DNA of 64,000 nucleotides, from positions 1-64,000 of the forward strand of contig JAPJBO010000850.1 of NCBI GenBank assembly GCA_030068145.1. Reading direction: 5' to 3'. The stretch is from Diplonema papillatum (taxonomy: Eukaryota > Euglenozoa > Diplonemea > Diplonemida > Diplonemidae). The notes under the pieces are model-generated. The model worked only from the letters and a program-made list of their open reading frames with translations. It was not told the origin of the DNA and made no database searches. This document shows, one piece after another, positions 30,950-42,175 of the stretch. The position numbers were made by a program, and so were the translations under genes. The first letter of the stretch is position 1. Each line of letters begins with the position of its first letter.

Positions 30950-31050
30950 TGGAGTTAAAAGTTCGCTTGAGATTTCGGTACTTCGGGGTCTCCGGGTGAC
31001 GTTTGTAAATTGGTTCTCTTAAAGCAAGTAAGGGCTACGTGTGTACAAGT
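30950..31050 (+). repeat. R2 dispersed repeat
   Basis: GAGTTAAAAGTTCGCTTGAG through CTCTTAAAGCAAGTAAGGGC; moderately diverged from the 21091 copy. Confidence 0.75.
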
Positions 31051-31065
31051 AAAACCGTACACCGC

Positions 31066-31210
31066 GAGAGTAGGAGAAAGTAGAAAAGGGAAACTAGAGT
31101 TTTCGTTGACCGCACTACCCTGAGCCCAAATCCTGGACGTGCTTTCAGGTGGCAAATTTGGCAAATGATCATGATCAGAAGGTCCTACTTGGGCGGTTCA
31201 GTTTCCTCGC
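31066..31210 (+). repeat. R5 dispersed repeat
   Basis: GAGTAGGAGAAAGTAGAAAA, TTTTCGTTGACCGCACTACC, ATGATCATGATCAGAAGGTC and GGCGGTTCAGTTTCCTC. Copies are at 41203-41362 and 47085-47225. Confidence 0.85.
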
Positions 31211-31215
31211 TCATT

Positions 31216-31360
31216 GCATTTTTGTTGAACGCTTACGCCCGCCACTGAACCCAGATTCACCTGTGTTTCGTGTGGGCTACAGCACATTTACCTCATTTGA
31301 TCTTTTGCAGCTGGCATCCTCAAGTATTTCCTACAAAGCAGATGCTTATACAATAATAAA
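31216..31360 (+). repeat. R1 copy, 5'-truncated
   Basis: Starts at TTTTTGTTGAACGCTTACGC and ends CAGATGCTTATACAATAAT; joined to the end of an R5 copy. Confidence 0.85.
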
Positions 31361-32178
31361 ATCCTCACTCCTATGCTTGTGTCTGTCACTCTCGTCCACC
31401 GCTCCTGCTCTGCTTGCCGCGCGCCGTATGGTTGGAGTAAAGAGTGAAGCCAGAAAGCTGCTAATCTTGCTGCTGACCACATGAAGTGGTGCCACGGGAA
31501 CTCCGAAGAAAAATGAAGCAAGTGGGAAGGGAGGGAGGGGAAGCAAGCTACTTTGTTTCTCTGGACGGATTGGGAGCGGCAAACCTGTCGTTCGGATTAT
31601 TATTAGTCTTCGAAGAAACAAGTTTCTTTTCCTACAAAGTAGTAGTAGTAGTAGTAGTATGTGTCGTCTGCCGAAGCAGCCGGAGACAGCAGGCGCAGGG
31701 GGCAGGTCTTGCTTTACAATTCTCTTCTTCATGGAGACCCGCCCCCGGCAATCCCGACTGTCCAATCTCTGTCGCGAAAGGTTTGTGCCCTATAGTGATG
31801 AGGTGGTTGACCAGGCCCTCACGAAACCTTATACACAACACGGCTACAACACGAGGATGCAGCCCTGCTTAGGTGTGCACTCAGCCATCACAGGGCCTCA
31901 GATCTCGCTACTTGACCTGACACAGCTGCCACCCAGAAGGCCGCAGCAGTAACCTTCGCAATGAAGGCACGCGCGGCTGAGTGTATGTAGGCGATCCATA
32001 CAACAGCTGCATCAGACGCAGCTTGATCCGAGAGCTCGCTAGGGGAGGTGACGCTGCTCTCTTTTGTTTGTGCGATTTAACCTACATGTGTTCTGGTTAA
32101 ACCGCTGCCAACGTTCTTTTTAGCTGTAACAAATACTGTCTCCAGGGAAACAGAAACTGGTTGTCGCAAAAGAAAACA
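31361..32178. other. Intergenic with TAG microsatellite
   Basis: 31638-31658 is a run of seven GTA/TAG units. No gene is recognised. 31375-31500 shows weak similarity to 4790-4900. Confidence 0.5.
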
Positions 32179-32934
32179 TCAAACCTGGACCCTGCGTCCT
32201 ACGTCGGCTTGGGCGAGCTTCGCGACTTCGGTGACCTCGCTCTTCGGCACCGTCGCGCCGGCTGACAGGGAAAGCGGCGTGGCCGCCGGGGCTGGCGCCG
32301 ACGACGAGCTGGCGGCCGGCGGCGCCGGCGCCGAACGGTGCGGCCCCTCCATGAGAGGCGGCGGCAGCTGCGCCGCGTCGGCGGGCGGGCCGGCGTGCAG
32401 CGTCGGCTTCAAGGCGGCGTCGCCGGCGGTGGCGGGGGGCGTGAATTGCTTGCCCATTCCGTCGGCCGGCGGCGCGGGGGGCTTGGCTGTTTCGGCTAAG
32501 AGGGCGCTCAGCTCGCCGGGCTTCCGGTCTCGGTTCGCCTCTTTGTAGGCGGCTTCCAACCGGGCAAGCTCTGCTTCACGGGCCGCGAGATCTTCGTTGT
32601 CTGCTTTGTCGTCGTCGTCGTCGTGGTGCACTCTCGAGTTCTGCTGCATTTGGTGCATCGGGGGGGCGAGCCCGAACTGATCCCCTGCGGAGAAGGAAGC
32701 TTTTGAGGTCAAGCCGCGGACTTCTTCTTCGAGGCGGGCGATTCTGTCTTCGTAGGATGCGCGCATGTGCCGCACGTCGCTCCAACACGTCGAAAGGTCG
32801 GTGCGCAGCGCCTGCACCTGCGACAGCAGGCACGCTTCGAGTCGCGTCAGACCCGCGCCGTTCTCCTCGACGGTGGCCACCAGCGCTTGGAACCCGCCCA
32901 CGATGTCCTGCGCCTTCGCGTGGTTCCCCGCCAT
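32179..32934 (-). CDS. Hypothetical coiled-coil protein, 251 aa
   Basis: The family is not recognised. MAGNHAKAQDIVGG starts a helical, heptad-rich N-terminus (about 15-80, including RIARLEEEVRGLTSKA), followed by an acidic linker (HHDDDDDKADNED), a second helix (REAELARLEAAYKEANRD) and a Pro/Ala/Ser-rich C-terminus ending ADVGRRVQV. A GAC|GTAGGA near the end could be a splice donor, so the C-terminus is uncertain. It may be a structural or adaptor protein. Its own 5' end is repeated twice in broken form upstream (33126-33346, 33448-33512), confirming that the ATG region belongs to a real gene. Confidence 0.65.
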   Translation of the reverse strand: MAGNHAKAQDIVGGFQALVATVEENGAGLTRLEACLLSQVQALRTDLSTCWSDVRHMRASYEDRIARLEEEVRGLTSKASFSAGDQFGLAPPMHQMQQNSRVHHDDDDDKADNEDLAAREAELARLEAAYKEANRDRKPGELSALLAETAKPPAPPADGMGKQFTPPATAGDAALKPTLHAGPPADAAQLPPPLMEGPHRSAPAPPAASSSSAPAPAATPLSLSAGATVPKSEVTEVAKLAQADVGRRVQV

Positions 32935-33125
32935 TATTGTCCTTTTCGGCTGCTGTTTGTGCTTTATTTTCTTCGCGCGGTTCCCTGAACTCCCCCACCC
33001 CCTTCCCTGTTGCTATATAACTTCGACTCAGGGTTTACGTAATGGTGGTATCACAGGCTTGTAGTTCTACAGAAGTGTTCAACCTTCTTGATACCTTCCG
33101 TTTGGTATGCTACTAGACACATCAT

Positions 33126-33346
33126 TGTCGAGGCATTAATCAATGTCGCTCCAACACGTCGCAAGATTGGTGCGCAGCGCCTGCACTTGCGACAGCCGGC
33201 ACGCTTCGAGTCTCGCGCCGTTCCTCGACGGTGGCCACCAGCGCCACGGTGTCCTGCGCCTTCGCGTGGTTCCCCGCCATTGCTGCTTCTTCTCGCGTAG
33301 CTTCCTCTCTCCCCCACCCCCTTCCTTTCCCGGTTGCTAACTTCAA
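33126..33346 (-). pseudogene. Truncated 5' copy of the 32179 gene, copy 1
   Basis: Repeats the start codon (MAGNHAKAQD), about 50 codons and the 5' flank (CTCCCCCACCCCCTTCC, then GGTTGCTA), with several in-frame and frameshifting deletions. Confidence 0.85.
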
Positions 33347-33447
33347 TGTTCCTCCACTCAGGGTTTTACATAGTGTGTCCTACAGAAGTCCTGTATTTCA
33401 ACCTTCTCGCGAGCTACCCGTTTGGCATGGTACTAGACGTCATTGTC

Positions 33448-33512
33448 ATCCACGTCGCACCAACACGTCGAAAAAGGTCGATGCGCAGCGCCAGCACGTG
33501 CGAGAGCAGGCA
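33448..33512 (-). pseudogene. Truncated 5' copy of the 32179 gene, copy 2
   Basis: A short further copy (CACGTCGCACCAACACGTCG and GCGCAGCGCCAGCACGTGCG), also preceded by the copied 5' flank motif CACTCAGGGTTTTACATAGT. Confidence 0.7.
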
Positions 33513-34399
33513 TACGAGTCGACACATCATTGCCGAGGCTTTGTCATCCCGATGTGGGGATCCGCAGCTGCGGCCACCCTCTGCTGGCCCAACAGCACAC
33601 CTCATCCTGATGCGTCTTGACCCGTAGGCTCATGGCCATACAGCCCCGCTGAACACTCGAAGCTCTGCTCCCGTACTAGGCTTGCAGATGAGTCGCTGGA
33701 CGATGACGCTGCTGAGAGGAAGAACGAAACCAAACCAACAAACCGGAAAAGAAGCGTGCAAAAAAAGTTGCCATGCAGGCATGTCGTGGAGCTGCGGGTT
33801 CTGAAGAAGAGCAAGGAAACGCATGCGGAAAACGCAAATTCTGCTTTTGTTTTTGTCTTCTCGCCTTCATCCCTTGGGGCAGCAGCTGGGTCCGAGAGAA
33901 CGACAGCGGCGCCGAGAAACTGACAGAGCCGAGAGAACCCTGCTGCACGGGAGCTAATCTTCTACTGCAGGGCCAGGCGTCCAGCCATAGTCCATGCAGT
34001 GGTAGCATCATGGCACTGTCCGATCGAACAACCGTAGATACCAGGGAGTAGAATAGGAGTCCCTCTCATCCCATCGCGTATTTTTCTGTCGAAATGCGCT
34101 GGCCCGATGGGCTCTTCACCAGTTGGTTATACCCTACCTGTGAGTCACGGCCTAAATCACGGGCCTGGTTTAAGTGGGCAATTTCCCGAAGCAAAGCAAT
34201 AAATCGTTGCGTACGTTGGAGCTTCGCACTTTGGGTTGCAGCACTGTGCTTTACGCATCAAGCTTTTGTGAAGTTCTCGCACTTTACCTCAAGCTGCGCG
34301 AATTGAAGCTTACACTGCTCAACGGTCTGTCCGAGATGATAAAGCGAGATTCTCAGGCACCAGCCAGTGCACAAGGTCGGTTCACGTGCGTACTCCACA
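33513..34399. other. Intergenic, no gene seen
   Basis: 33925-33980 carries a weak R7 relative. No coding or RNA signal otherwise. Confidence 0.5.
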
Positions 34400-34510
34400 A
34401 TACGACTCCATCGTCGAGTCAAGGCATCGTCGTGGTCAATAGTAGGCCGGACCTGCTGGATCGGGAGCCTCTGAGAAAATGGCACTTTCTAGCCTCAAGC
34501 AACGAGGGGC
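34400..34510 (-). pseudogene. bL28m gene fragment 1
   Basis: GTCAAGGCATCGTCGTGGTC followed by AGGCCGGACCTGCTGG corresponds to 35116-35160 of the bL28m gene (RPAIDHDALT region) with frameshifts. Confidence 0.6.
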
Positions 34511-34754
34511 TATCGCCCAGGGTAAACTTGACTTTTTGAGAGAAGCATTGGACCAGGATCGAAACAGGTGAATACTCGCGCCCGGTTCGAAAGCTTCCGA
34601 AAGAAACGGTAAGGGAATGGCCGCAAGAAGTGGCATTTCCTAGCCTGAAACAGCTACGTGGCTACTTGCACACCCAATCCCGGTGTGATGAGCCTTGTGG
34701 GGGGCTCACGCACACAGGTTGACCTTTCACGGACTGCGCCAGCACAAAACTGCA

Positions 34755-34805
34755 AACTCGGACTCTTTCGAGCGCAACCGCGGTAAGGAACAGCGAGTCG
34801 CCGAC
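34755..34805 (-). pseudogene. bL28m gene fragment 2
   Basis: GACTCTTTCGAGCGCAACCG and GGTAAGGAACAGCG correspond to 35031-35070 of the bL28m gene with about one difference in five. Confidence 0.55.
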
Positions 34806-34879
34806 GCATGGTCAGCAGTGGTACGCGCCAGACTTCGGTACCCAGGACGGGGGTACGCTTTCCGAGAAGTGGCTACCGT

Positions 34880-35692
34880 CTACTCAGCGGTGGCTACCGC
34901 CGAGGTCTCCGCTTCGCGCCTTCGCTTGTCCCTGATGAGCTCGAGGAGATGGTCCGCGAGCACGGCGGCTTGTTCCTCCATGACGTGGTTTTTGTCCAGC
35001 TCCATGCGGCGCACCAGCAAGAAGTTCCGGACTTTTTCGAGCTCAAACGCGGTCAGGAACATCGGATCGTTCTGCAGGATGAACTGATCGATACCACCGA
35101 ACGACTCCATCAGCGTCAACGCATCGTGGTCGATAGCCGGCCGGAACTGGTGGTTCAGGAGCTCAGAGTACACAGAGACTGGGGCGGTTTCGGTGGCCCA
35201 GCCGTAGATGTGGGGGTAGATGCGTTGCTTGGTAATCACTTCGGCCCACGTGAGTGACCGCTTCTCCTGGATGCGCTTGCCGAACCAGCACTGCATGATG
35301 TTTTGCGGGAAGAAGACGCCGAGTTCCCCTTCTATCTCGCCGGTTTGATGCATCTTCTCCATGATCGTCTTGTACGTCGGAAACCCGGTGTCCTTCGGCG
35401 TCACGTTCCACCCAAACCTCTTCCTCTCCTTCAGGAAATGCGGCCATCGGTAGGTACCGATGTTGTACAGAGAGAACCCGCGCATGTCGTGGAACTTCTC
35501 GTCTTGCCCGTAGTTGCTGAAAGACTTCCAATGCTTCGGGAACCCCATCCGAATCCGGTTGTACAACTCCTTCGGACTTCGTTTGTCCAGAGGGTTCGCA
35601 TGCACCCGCGGGTAATCGGTCCTCCGGTACAAATCATACGGACGTGCGTCCCCAAGCTTCACTGCGGTTGCTCTGACAGCCATGGTAGGCAA
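34880..35692 (-). CDS. Probable mitochondrial large-subunit ribosomal protein bL28m
   Basis: 270 aa, uninterrupted. The first residues (MAVRATAVKLGDARPYDLYR after MPT) are basic with few acids, fitting a mitochondrial targeting region. The middle is rich in aromatic and basic residues. The segment with ITKQRIYPHIYG, VYSELLNHQFRPAIDHDALT, MESFGGIDQFILQNDP and AFELEKVRNFLLVRRME follows the order of the C-terminal half of mitochondrial bL28 (K-P-x-Y, YSE-L-T/R-F, AL-I-GGxDxYIL, L-LR). The length is near the human protein (256 aa). It would bind LSU rRNA in the mitochondrial ribosome. The assignment rests on motif order only; another mitoribosomal or unknown protein is possible. Fragments of its codons lie downstream. 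Confidence 0.55.
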   Translation of the reverse strand: MPTMAVRATAVKLGDARPYDLYRRTDYPRVHANPLDKRSPKELYNRIRMGFPKHWKSFSNYGQDEKFHDMRGFSLYNIGTYRWPHFLKERKRFGWNVTPKDTGFPTYKTIMEKMHQTGEIEGELGVFFPQNIMQCWFGKRIQEKRSLTWAEVITKQRIYPHIYGWATETAPVSVYSELLNHQFRPAIDHDALTLMESFGGIDQFILQNDPMFLTAFELEKVRNFLLVRRMELDKNHVMEEQAAVLADHLLELIRDKRRREAETSAVATAE

Positions 35693-37290
35693 CCAATGCT
35701 CAACCCCCCGCCCTTCGGCGCCTTCCCTCTGGTGCTGTAATGAATTAGATGTGGATTCGAAGTAGCGGCAACGCTTGGGGGGAGTACAGGGGGAATTCGT
35801 GTACTTGCAGAAGCTTGAGACCCGTCAGGTCGTCGAACGTATTAGCGGATGGGTTCGCCCGTGACCTGAGTGCGCTCGCAAATATAATCTCCTTCGGCTC
35901 TCGATGATGATCCAAGCATCGACGTATGCGAAATGAAAGCTCTTTTACGAGGCATCGGCAGCCACGCTAGAAGTAGAGAGAGAGAGAGAGACGAGTTAGA
36001 GTGCAGGGACCATCTCTCCGGGGAGGTTCCGGTCTCCTCACTTCTCTTCGCACTGCTACGGCGGGCGTAAGTCGCTCCGGAGGCGCGCTGCAGGTTGCGG
36101 CTCTGCTACAGTGAGTGGCCGCACCGGGGTTGGTGCTGCTGCGGGCCCTGTTCTGCGCGGCCTACGGCGGCGGCTAACACCTTGATGGGAAACTTCAGCT
36201 TCCATTGAGCGAAGGCTACGTCCTGAGGGTACATGGGTTTGGCGTCGTTCGTAAGTAGACATCCTGGAGATCATGTGCTCATTCGAAAAAGCCTGTGTCA
36301 TGGGGACCGGCGTTGTGTCTAAAAGGTCAGAGGTCGGTGAGAGCATTGAGTGAATATAGCATTTCTTCATGGAGTAGTAGGAGGAGTAGTTTGGACTATG
36401 CAACAACAATCTATGACGATAGATAGCACAAGCCGCTACCGACTGCCTTTTTAGAGTTTGAGAACGCGGGATTTTTGCACGCCGTGTCGTGCTTCGGTTG
36501 CTCCGTGCCCCGTACCGTTTGTCTCCGGTGAGTGCTTTTGTCCACTGCAGAGCCTGGCAAGTCCGAGGACCCACCTGAATCGGCGCACTTCCTTTTTCTC
36601 TCGCGGGCTATCCTCGCGGCCGCCGGGGTCTCGATTCTTCCCCGACGCACCTTGCCTTCGGCTGCTCGTTTTCGCGGTTCCGCTTCGGCTGGGAACGTGG
36701 AGTATCGGTAGGCATTGAGTTTTGTAAAGTGCGAGTGCCATCAAGGCAAGCGAGCACTGTCTTTAGGCAAGTCCTAAAAACGTACAGTGCGTCAAAAATG
36801 GAACAAACTATGTCGTCTGCGGATACTTTGGAAAAGCTGAACCCTCTCGTTCCCCTACAAGGCTGGTGATGTCCTACTGCTTGCCACGCTGGTACGCCTC
36901 CGGGCTTTCCACGACGAGACAGGCTCCTTACCCGATCCTGTTGCACCTAGTCCTGTGGAAGCACCATCCGGCGCAGCGGTTGAAAGCTCGTACAGCAAGC
37001 CGCTTGCCGCTGTGATTTACGAAACGGCTGTCGTCGTTTCTTTGGGAGGAGTGTAAAGACGAAGAGGACGCGTGTGCCCGAACGTCGTGGCAAGCTGGTA
37101 CTCCGAGGACACACCACTAGCACTCAATGAGACCAAGATCGCCACTGTGACGAATGTGACGGGCGTGGCTTCAAGGACCAACAGACGATTGCCTCCGTTT
37201 TCCTGACGGACACGACCGCATCGCACACGAGGGTTCTGCGCGCGCTCCGAGAGCTCGCTCCTGCCCTGCGACGATGCTCTTGCATTGACA
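35693..37290. other. Intergenic with short repeats
   Basis: 35818-35862 (CAGGTCGTCGAACG..ATTAGCGG) recurs at 55311-55352. 35985-36075 is R6 (GACGAGTTAGAGTGCAGGGA), also at 60683-60780. 36712-36765 repeats 21307-21361. No gene is supported. Confidence 0.5.
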
Positions 37291-40200
37291 AAGAACGATC
37301 AGCATGGAGGCTCGGATCTCGTTCCGAAGGTGTACGGCTGCCGTTCTTTCGCGGTACTATTCCATTCCGTGACGAGCTGACGACGTGGGCCTGGGAGAGG
37401 ATGGCAGAGAGGGAGACAGAGAAGACGAGCATCGCTCAGAAGGAAGAAGCGAAAACTCGAGGCGCTCGTTGCCTCTGCTCGGGTCACACGGCAAGGTCCT
37501 CAGCAAGCCACGCGGAGCAAAGGAACTCAACGCCGAACCGAAACGCGGTGAAACTGGTTGAGTAAGGTCAAGGTGTTCCTGCCTGACGTCGCCGACAAGT
37601 GAGGAAGAAACCGAAGGCGCAGCGGAATGACGGCCTCGAGTCGAGCGTCGAGGCTGGTTTCCGAGCCCGACTTCTGGCCGGGGGCAAACAAGCTAGCACC
37701 GAAACCTAGTGGTAGCGAGGAAAGCCTGGTTGGCCAAGAGAAGATGATCCAGGGATTGATAGACCATGGTTAGCAGGGGCGCCCATAACCACTCCTTAAA
37801 AAGAAGTATCCTCCGATTCATGGACGTCGTCTTGGGGACAATCGGGTGCACCAGACAGCGGACTAGCTTGTCCAGGGCCAGCGGGTTCGCCCGGTGTGGA
37901 TACAACAAACGGCTCTGCTCCTCCAGCACCCCTAGCTAAGTAGCTTATGCAAAAAGAAAGTGGCAAGGGCGGTGACTCCAAACGTCTTGGCATGGCTAAG
38001 CGACATGCCCCTACCGCCGGGTGGTAGCACGTTGTAAAAAGTCGACTAAACCCGCAGGCGGACGCGCCACGCAAACAACCAGTCCTTGCTTTACGGCGGG
38101 ATCGCGGCAAGACCGCGGCTGCAAACCCGAAAAGAGGCGCACACAGCGCAGCTTACAATTCACTGAGGGAATCGTCGTAGCAGGGAAAGTCGAAGCGATG
38201 GCGCGGATGGGCGTTCCCGTTGGAAACCTGCTGGAAGGAGGCATGCACCGCACCATTGTCGGCGACATTAGGACGTTCGCCATCAGCCTGAAGGCACAGC
38301 ACGACGAGCAAAAAAGATGGGCCACACCGCACCGTCAACATAGAGAGCCGCCGTCAGGCCCTAAACTTGACGGACCTGCCGGCGGTTTTGAGACCGGACA
38401 CCTCCCTCGTCCGTGCTATCCTCTTGCAGATGGAGGATCGGAATCGCCTCCCCACCGGAACTCTCGCCGCAGAAGTCACCATTGTTTCCTCCGGCAGAAG
38501 CCCACGCGATCGCACACTCGCCCGGTAGAGCGAAGGTGGCGGACGAGGTCCTGGAGGTGGCAAAGGGTCATCTCGGCGAGGCCGCGGACACAGCCCACAA
38601 GAACATACTGCTCCAGGTATCGGCGCGACTGGACTCCGAGCAGCTTCCCGCTATGCTGCACGTGCTCCTCCGGATACGACGTACTTGTCTTCTCCCTCTC
38701 AATAACAGAGGAGAGAGCAAGTAAGTTGCGGGGTGCCATCGACGCCATTCTCGATGAGGATAGTCTCTCCTCATCGCAGGCCGCAAAACCGGTAAGACAA
38801 CTCGGTTTTGTTCAACAGAGTATGAGCGGTTCGATCGGCCGGGCATTCGTTCACCCTGTTCAATCACGACAGTATTCGAAGGTAAACGTCGTGAAGTTGG
38901 GTGCACGTCTGCGAGACGCGCCGAGATGGTGGAAGGAAGCCATGTGCCATTCCCGCTTCCATCGTCGGATAGACGCAAGGCTACTGTTGACTCCAAGGAC
39001 TCCGATCATCATATACATTGATGCATCGATGGGTCAGCTCGGCGTATGCTTCTGCTATAATTGCATCAATATTACGCGAGCACGCGCTCGGCGGTAAACG
39101 TCGCAGACCGCAACCGGTCAGTTGGCAACAAGGATGAGGAAAATGTCCAGCTGTACGAAACGGAAACCGTCATTTCAGCGCAGCATTTTCTGTTCTCCCG
39201 ATGAAATGCTGGAGAAGCAGTGGGCTGTCGAAACAGCTCTCGTGGAAGTCAATGTGGATACAACAAACGGCTCTGCTCTTCCGCACCCCAGCTAAGTAGC
39301 TTATACAAATAATATTCTCCTCCTTGGTGTGCGTCTCGTGCTGCAACTAGCTCCAGTCTCAGTGCCGCTGCGTAGAAGGGTAAGTAGAAAACGAACCAAC
39401 TGTTAATCTTCGTGTGTTTGCCACATTTCCATCGTGGCGCCTCAGGACACGGAAAGCTAGGGGGCGGGATGGTGGGTAAGCAAGAGCGTGAGCGGTTGTG
39501 TGATGGAGCGAGAGGCCCTGTTTCACAGTATATCATTAGTCGGCTAATATTAATCTTCAAAGACTAGCGTCTTATACGACAAGAAAAATAGCGAGGGGGG
39601 TGACTCCAAACGTCCTGGCATGGCTGAGCGACATGCCCCTACCGCCGGGCGATAGTACGCTATAAAAAGTCGACCGAACCCGCAGGCGGACGCGCCACGC
39701 AAACAAGTAGTCGGCTACCGTGGAAGATAACGGGATCGAGACCACGGCACTTGTGTGGGCACTCGCAAAAAGGCCGAAGCGAAGTTGCGCCGGATGGCCA
39801 GGACTGTGAGATCGAAAGAGAGTCCCATGCGTCAGATAACGCTTTCTACGCCCACCTAGATTATAAGCACCGGGAAAGCGCTATTCATGTTTCTCTGCTC
39901 AGTGCGCCAGGAGGAGTGCCCGTTCGCGGTAAAACCGGTGTTCTCGCTAGGGGAAAATCTCGCCGATTTAGTATTTGCACGGGTGGACATATGGCGAGCC
40001 GAAGCCCGTCACAGCCGCAGTCGAGCCGTCACCAACGGAGAAAGTCCAGACTACGCAGCACTGGGAGGGGGTCGGGTCCAGACTGTAGTGATTCTGTCAC
40101 AAAGAAGTGCAAGCAGTGTTCCTCCGTTTGGCGACTAGCATCATGTGGCGCGAGAGGGGACCGCTACGCGCCAGGGGGGGCACGCGGAGGCCCGCCCACT

Positions 40201-40298
40201 CGTTTATTTACTCGGCGGCGGATATCGTCGCGGGTCCCCACGCCGAGTCGGATGTCTGCCCGCTGGAAGATCGTAGTGTCTATGTGACCAAACGGACA
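37291..40298 (+). mobile_element. Decayed reverse-transcribing element with split direct repeats
   Basis: A core with reverse-transcriptase-like codons (38021-39097) is flanked by matching segments: 37906-38040 (CAACAAACGGCTCTGC..., then GACTCCAAACGTC to CGCGCCACGCAAACAA) and 39253-39705. The second repeat is interrupted by about 270 bp (39308-39575) bounded by CTTATAC on both sides, as if by a later insertion with a 7-bp target duplication. Frames change several times, so the element is dead. Exact ends are not determined. The layout recalls DIRS/Ngaro-type elements with internal repeats. Confidence 0.5.
38021..39097 (+). pseudogene. Reverse transcriptase/RNase H-like remnant
   Basis: The last third of this frame is the informative part: ITEERASKLRGAIDAIL, SMSGSIGRAFVHPVQSRQY, LRDAPRWWKEAM and IIIYIDASMGQLGV match the order of the RT thumb, the GRAF-L-P-L connection and the start of RNase H (xxYxDAS) of DIRS-type and related retroelements. 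Upstream, plausible codons jump between frames (for example around 38330-38700), showing frameshifts. It is a remnant of a polyprotein and not functional. Confidence 0.55.
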
Positions 40299-40299
40299 G

Positions 40300-40527
40300 G
40301 AAATACTCGAGGGATTGCCTTGTGCTCATTTCGCAGGAGGCTAGAGGGGGAGAAAACATTACAACTACAAAGTGGGTCTTTTTTGTTGAACGCTTACGCC
40401 CGCCACTAAACCCAGATTTACCTGTGTTTCGTGTGGGCTACAGCACATTTACCTCCTTTGATCTAGCGCAACTGGCAGTCTCCTCAAGCATTTCCTACGA
40501 AGCAGGTGTTTACACAAAAAAAAAAAA
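40300..40527 (+). repeat. R1 dispersed repeat, full-length
   Basis: AATACTCGAGGGATTGCC to GTGTTTACACAAAAAAAAAA, the longest A tail among the copies. It separates the RT-like remnant from a gag-like remnant. Confidence 0.9.
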
Positions 40528-40555
40528 GATAAGATCCTAGAAGGCGATAAGGAGG

Positions 40556-41165
40556 ATGGCGATCCCGGGTTGCTGGGCGGGAAGGTCGGAGATGGAGAAG
40601 ACGAACCACCAGGACCCGCTCTGCGACGCCTTCGGGCTTGTCCCCGGCTTCGATGCCGGGGCCCACGCCCACACCCACAGGTCCATAGTGGATGCTATGG
40701 ATGTAGAGAGGAGGAGAAAGAGCAAGTTCACGTATCCATGCGAGCTCGCGGAAGTGGTGGCGGCAGAAATGGCCGAGGAAGACGAGGAAGACACGGAGGA
40801 CCGGAGGACATCGAGGACGAAACGCCGATCGCCGGCGCCATCGTCGCTCGTATCGAGGAGAAAGACCGCAAGGCCGAGATGGCCGAGCTGCGGGCTGAGA
40901 TAGCCCAGCTGAAGAAGGCACCGCACGCGACACCGGACGCAGGACAGTCGCGCGCCAACTCCCAGGCCTCGGAAAACGGGGACGCTCTCCCCTCGGTCCG
41001 CGGAGGGAGAGCGATTACTCGGAAGGCGGAATCTCGGTCGACGCCCCCCGCGAGGCGGTGCTCCTAATGGAGCTCCGCCTCCACTTTGTGGTCCCCCTCA
41101 CAAAGGCCCCTCACGAATAGGGGTTCCTGCTCGGCCAACTGGCCGAGCTTCTCACAGGCGTGGGA
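40556..41165 (+). pseudogene. Gag-like coding remnant with frameshifts
   Basis: Protein-like sequence continues through three frames: first MAIPGCWAGRSEMEK to KFTYPCELAEVVAAEM and an acidic run; then, from about 40790, ARIEEKDRKAEMAELRAEIA, a coiled coil; then DAPREAVLLMELRLHF and LLGQLAELLTGVGSS with one stop. The layout (acidic/coiled-coil, then helical) would fit a capsid-like first ORF of a retroelement; there is no zinc knuckle. Family not identified. Confidence 0.4.
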
Positions 41166-41202
41166 AGCTCCCAAAGAGAATTTAACCGAGGGAAACCGAC
41201 AC

Positions 41203-41362
41203 CACGAGTAGGAGAAAGTAGAAAAGGGAAACTAGAGTTTTCGTTGACCGCACTACTCTGAGCCCAAATCCTGGACGTGGTTTAAGGTGGCAAATTGGCA
41301 AATGATCATGATCAGAAGGTCCTACTTGGGCGGTTCAGTTTCCTCACACATTGCATGTGGCT
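41203..41362 (+). repeat. R5 dispersed repeat
   Basis: Near-identical to 31066-31210, ending with TGCATGTGGCTAAAAAAAAA; the A run suggests a retroposed element. Confidence 0.85.
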
Positions 41363-41989
41363 AAAAAAAAAAAAAAAACGCTTCAAAATCAATCGGCCGG
41401 CAAGCCGGCAGATCGTGCGCAAACTGGTAAAACTGTAAGAAAAGGCGGACTCAGTGCATTTCTCGTATTCAGAAGAAACCATGTCTGATATGCTTCGTGA
41501 ACGCGACGCGCATACAAGAAGCAATTCTTGATCGGCGCGAGGTGAGAAAGGCCGACGGAGCCGCGCCCGCATTCGCACCCGCACACCGCAAGCGCAAGCA
41601 GGTCGAGGGAGGGCGCAAAACATTTGCTTTTTCTGCCCGGCCGGGTAGACAAGGCGATCGCGGAGGCCGGGCGAGGCAAGGGACGATATGCACGAGTTTA
41701 GACTGACCAGCCGCCCGGCGGTCCTTGTTCCGGTGCGCGCCACCCTTAACGCCTACCAGGCGGTAGTCGAAGCGAATCCGGCGCTGGCCTTACCCTACGT
41801 GGATGTGAGCAAAGCACCCTACACCCCCAAGACGTCCGACGCTGCAGCAGCTCGACAACCGGGGAGGGTTTGTCACAGTCGTCGTGACGCCTCAGGACAC
41901 GGCTTCAGAATAGGGGCAAGGGTGGGTTACTAACAAGTGTTAGGTATTCGTCGGATATATTAATCTTCTAAGATCTGCGATCTCATAAA
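41363..41989. other. Retroelement-like debris
   Basis: 41497-41706 has a basic Arg/Lys-rich open frame (RREVRKADGAAPAFAPAHRK) and 41740-41760 shares CCACCCTTAACGCC with 4911. 41886-41940 is the GACGCCTCAGGACAC repeat. No intact gene. Confidence 0.4.
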
Positions 41990-42068
41990 AGGGGGGGAAG
42001 TCTTAGTTAATGTTTAGGCAGGACACTGCCTCGCATGCATGTTTGATGCTAGCATCAGGTCTTCTTCG
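41990..42068 (+). repeat. R3 dispersed repeat
   Basis: GGGGGGAAGTCTTAGTTAAT through GATGCTAGCATCAGGTC to CTTCTTCGAAGAAAG; a clean copy. Confidence 0.85.
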
Positions 42069-42175
42069 AAGAAAGTGTAAAATAGAAAAGGGTAAAGGGG
42101 TCGCAGGGAGTGTAAGACCGCAGGTAGGGTATGAAACCTTGAGGGACTAGTCCTCTCGGAAGGGGGGGGGGGGTA

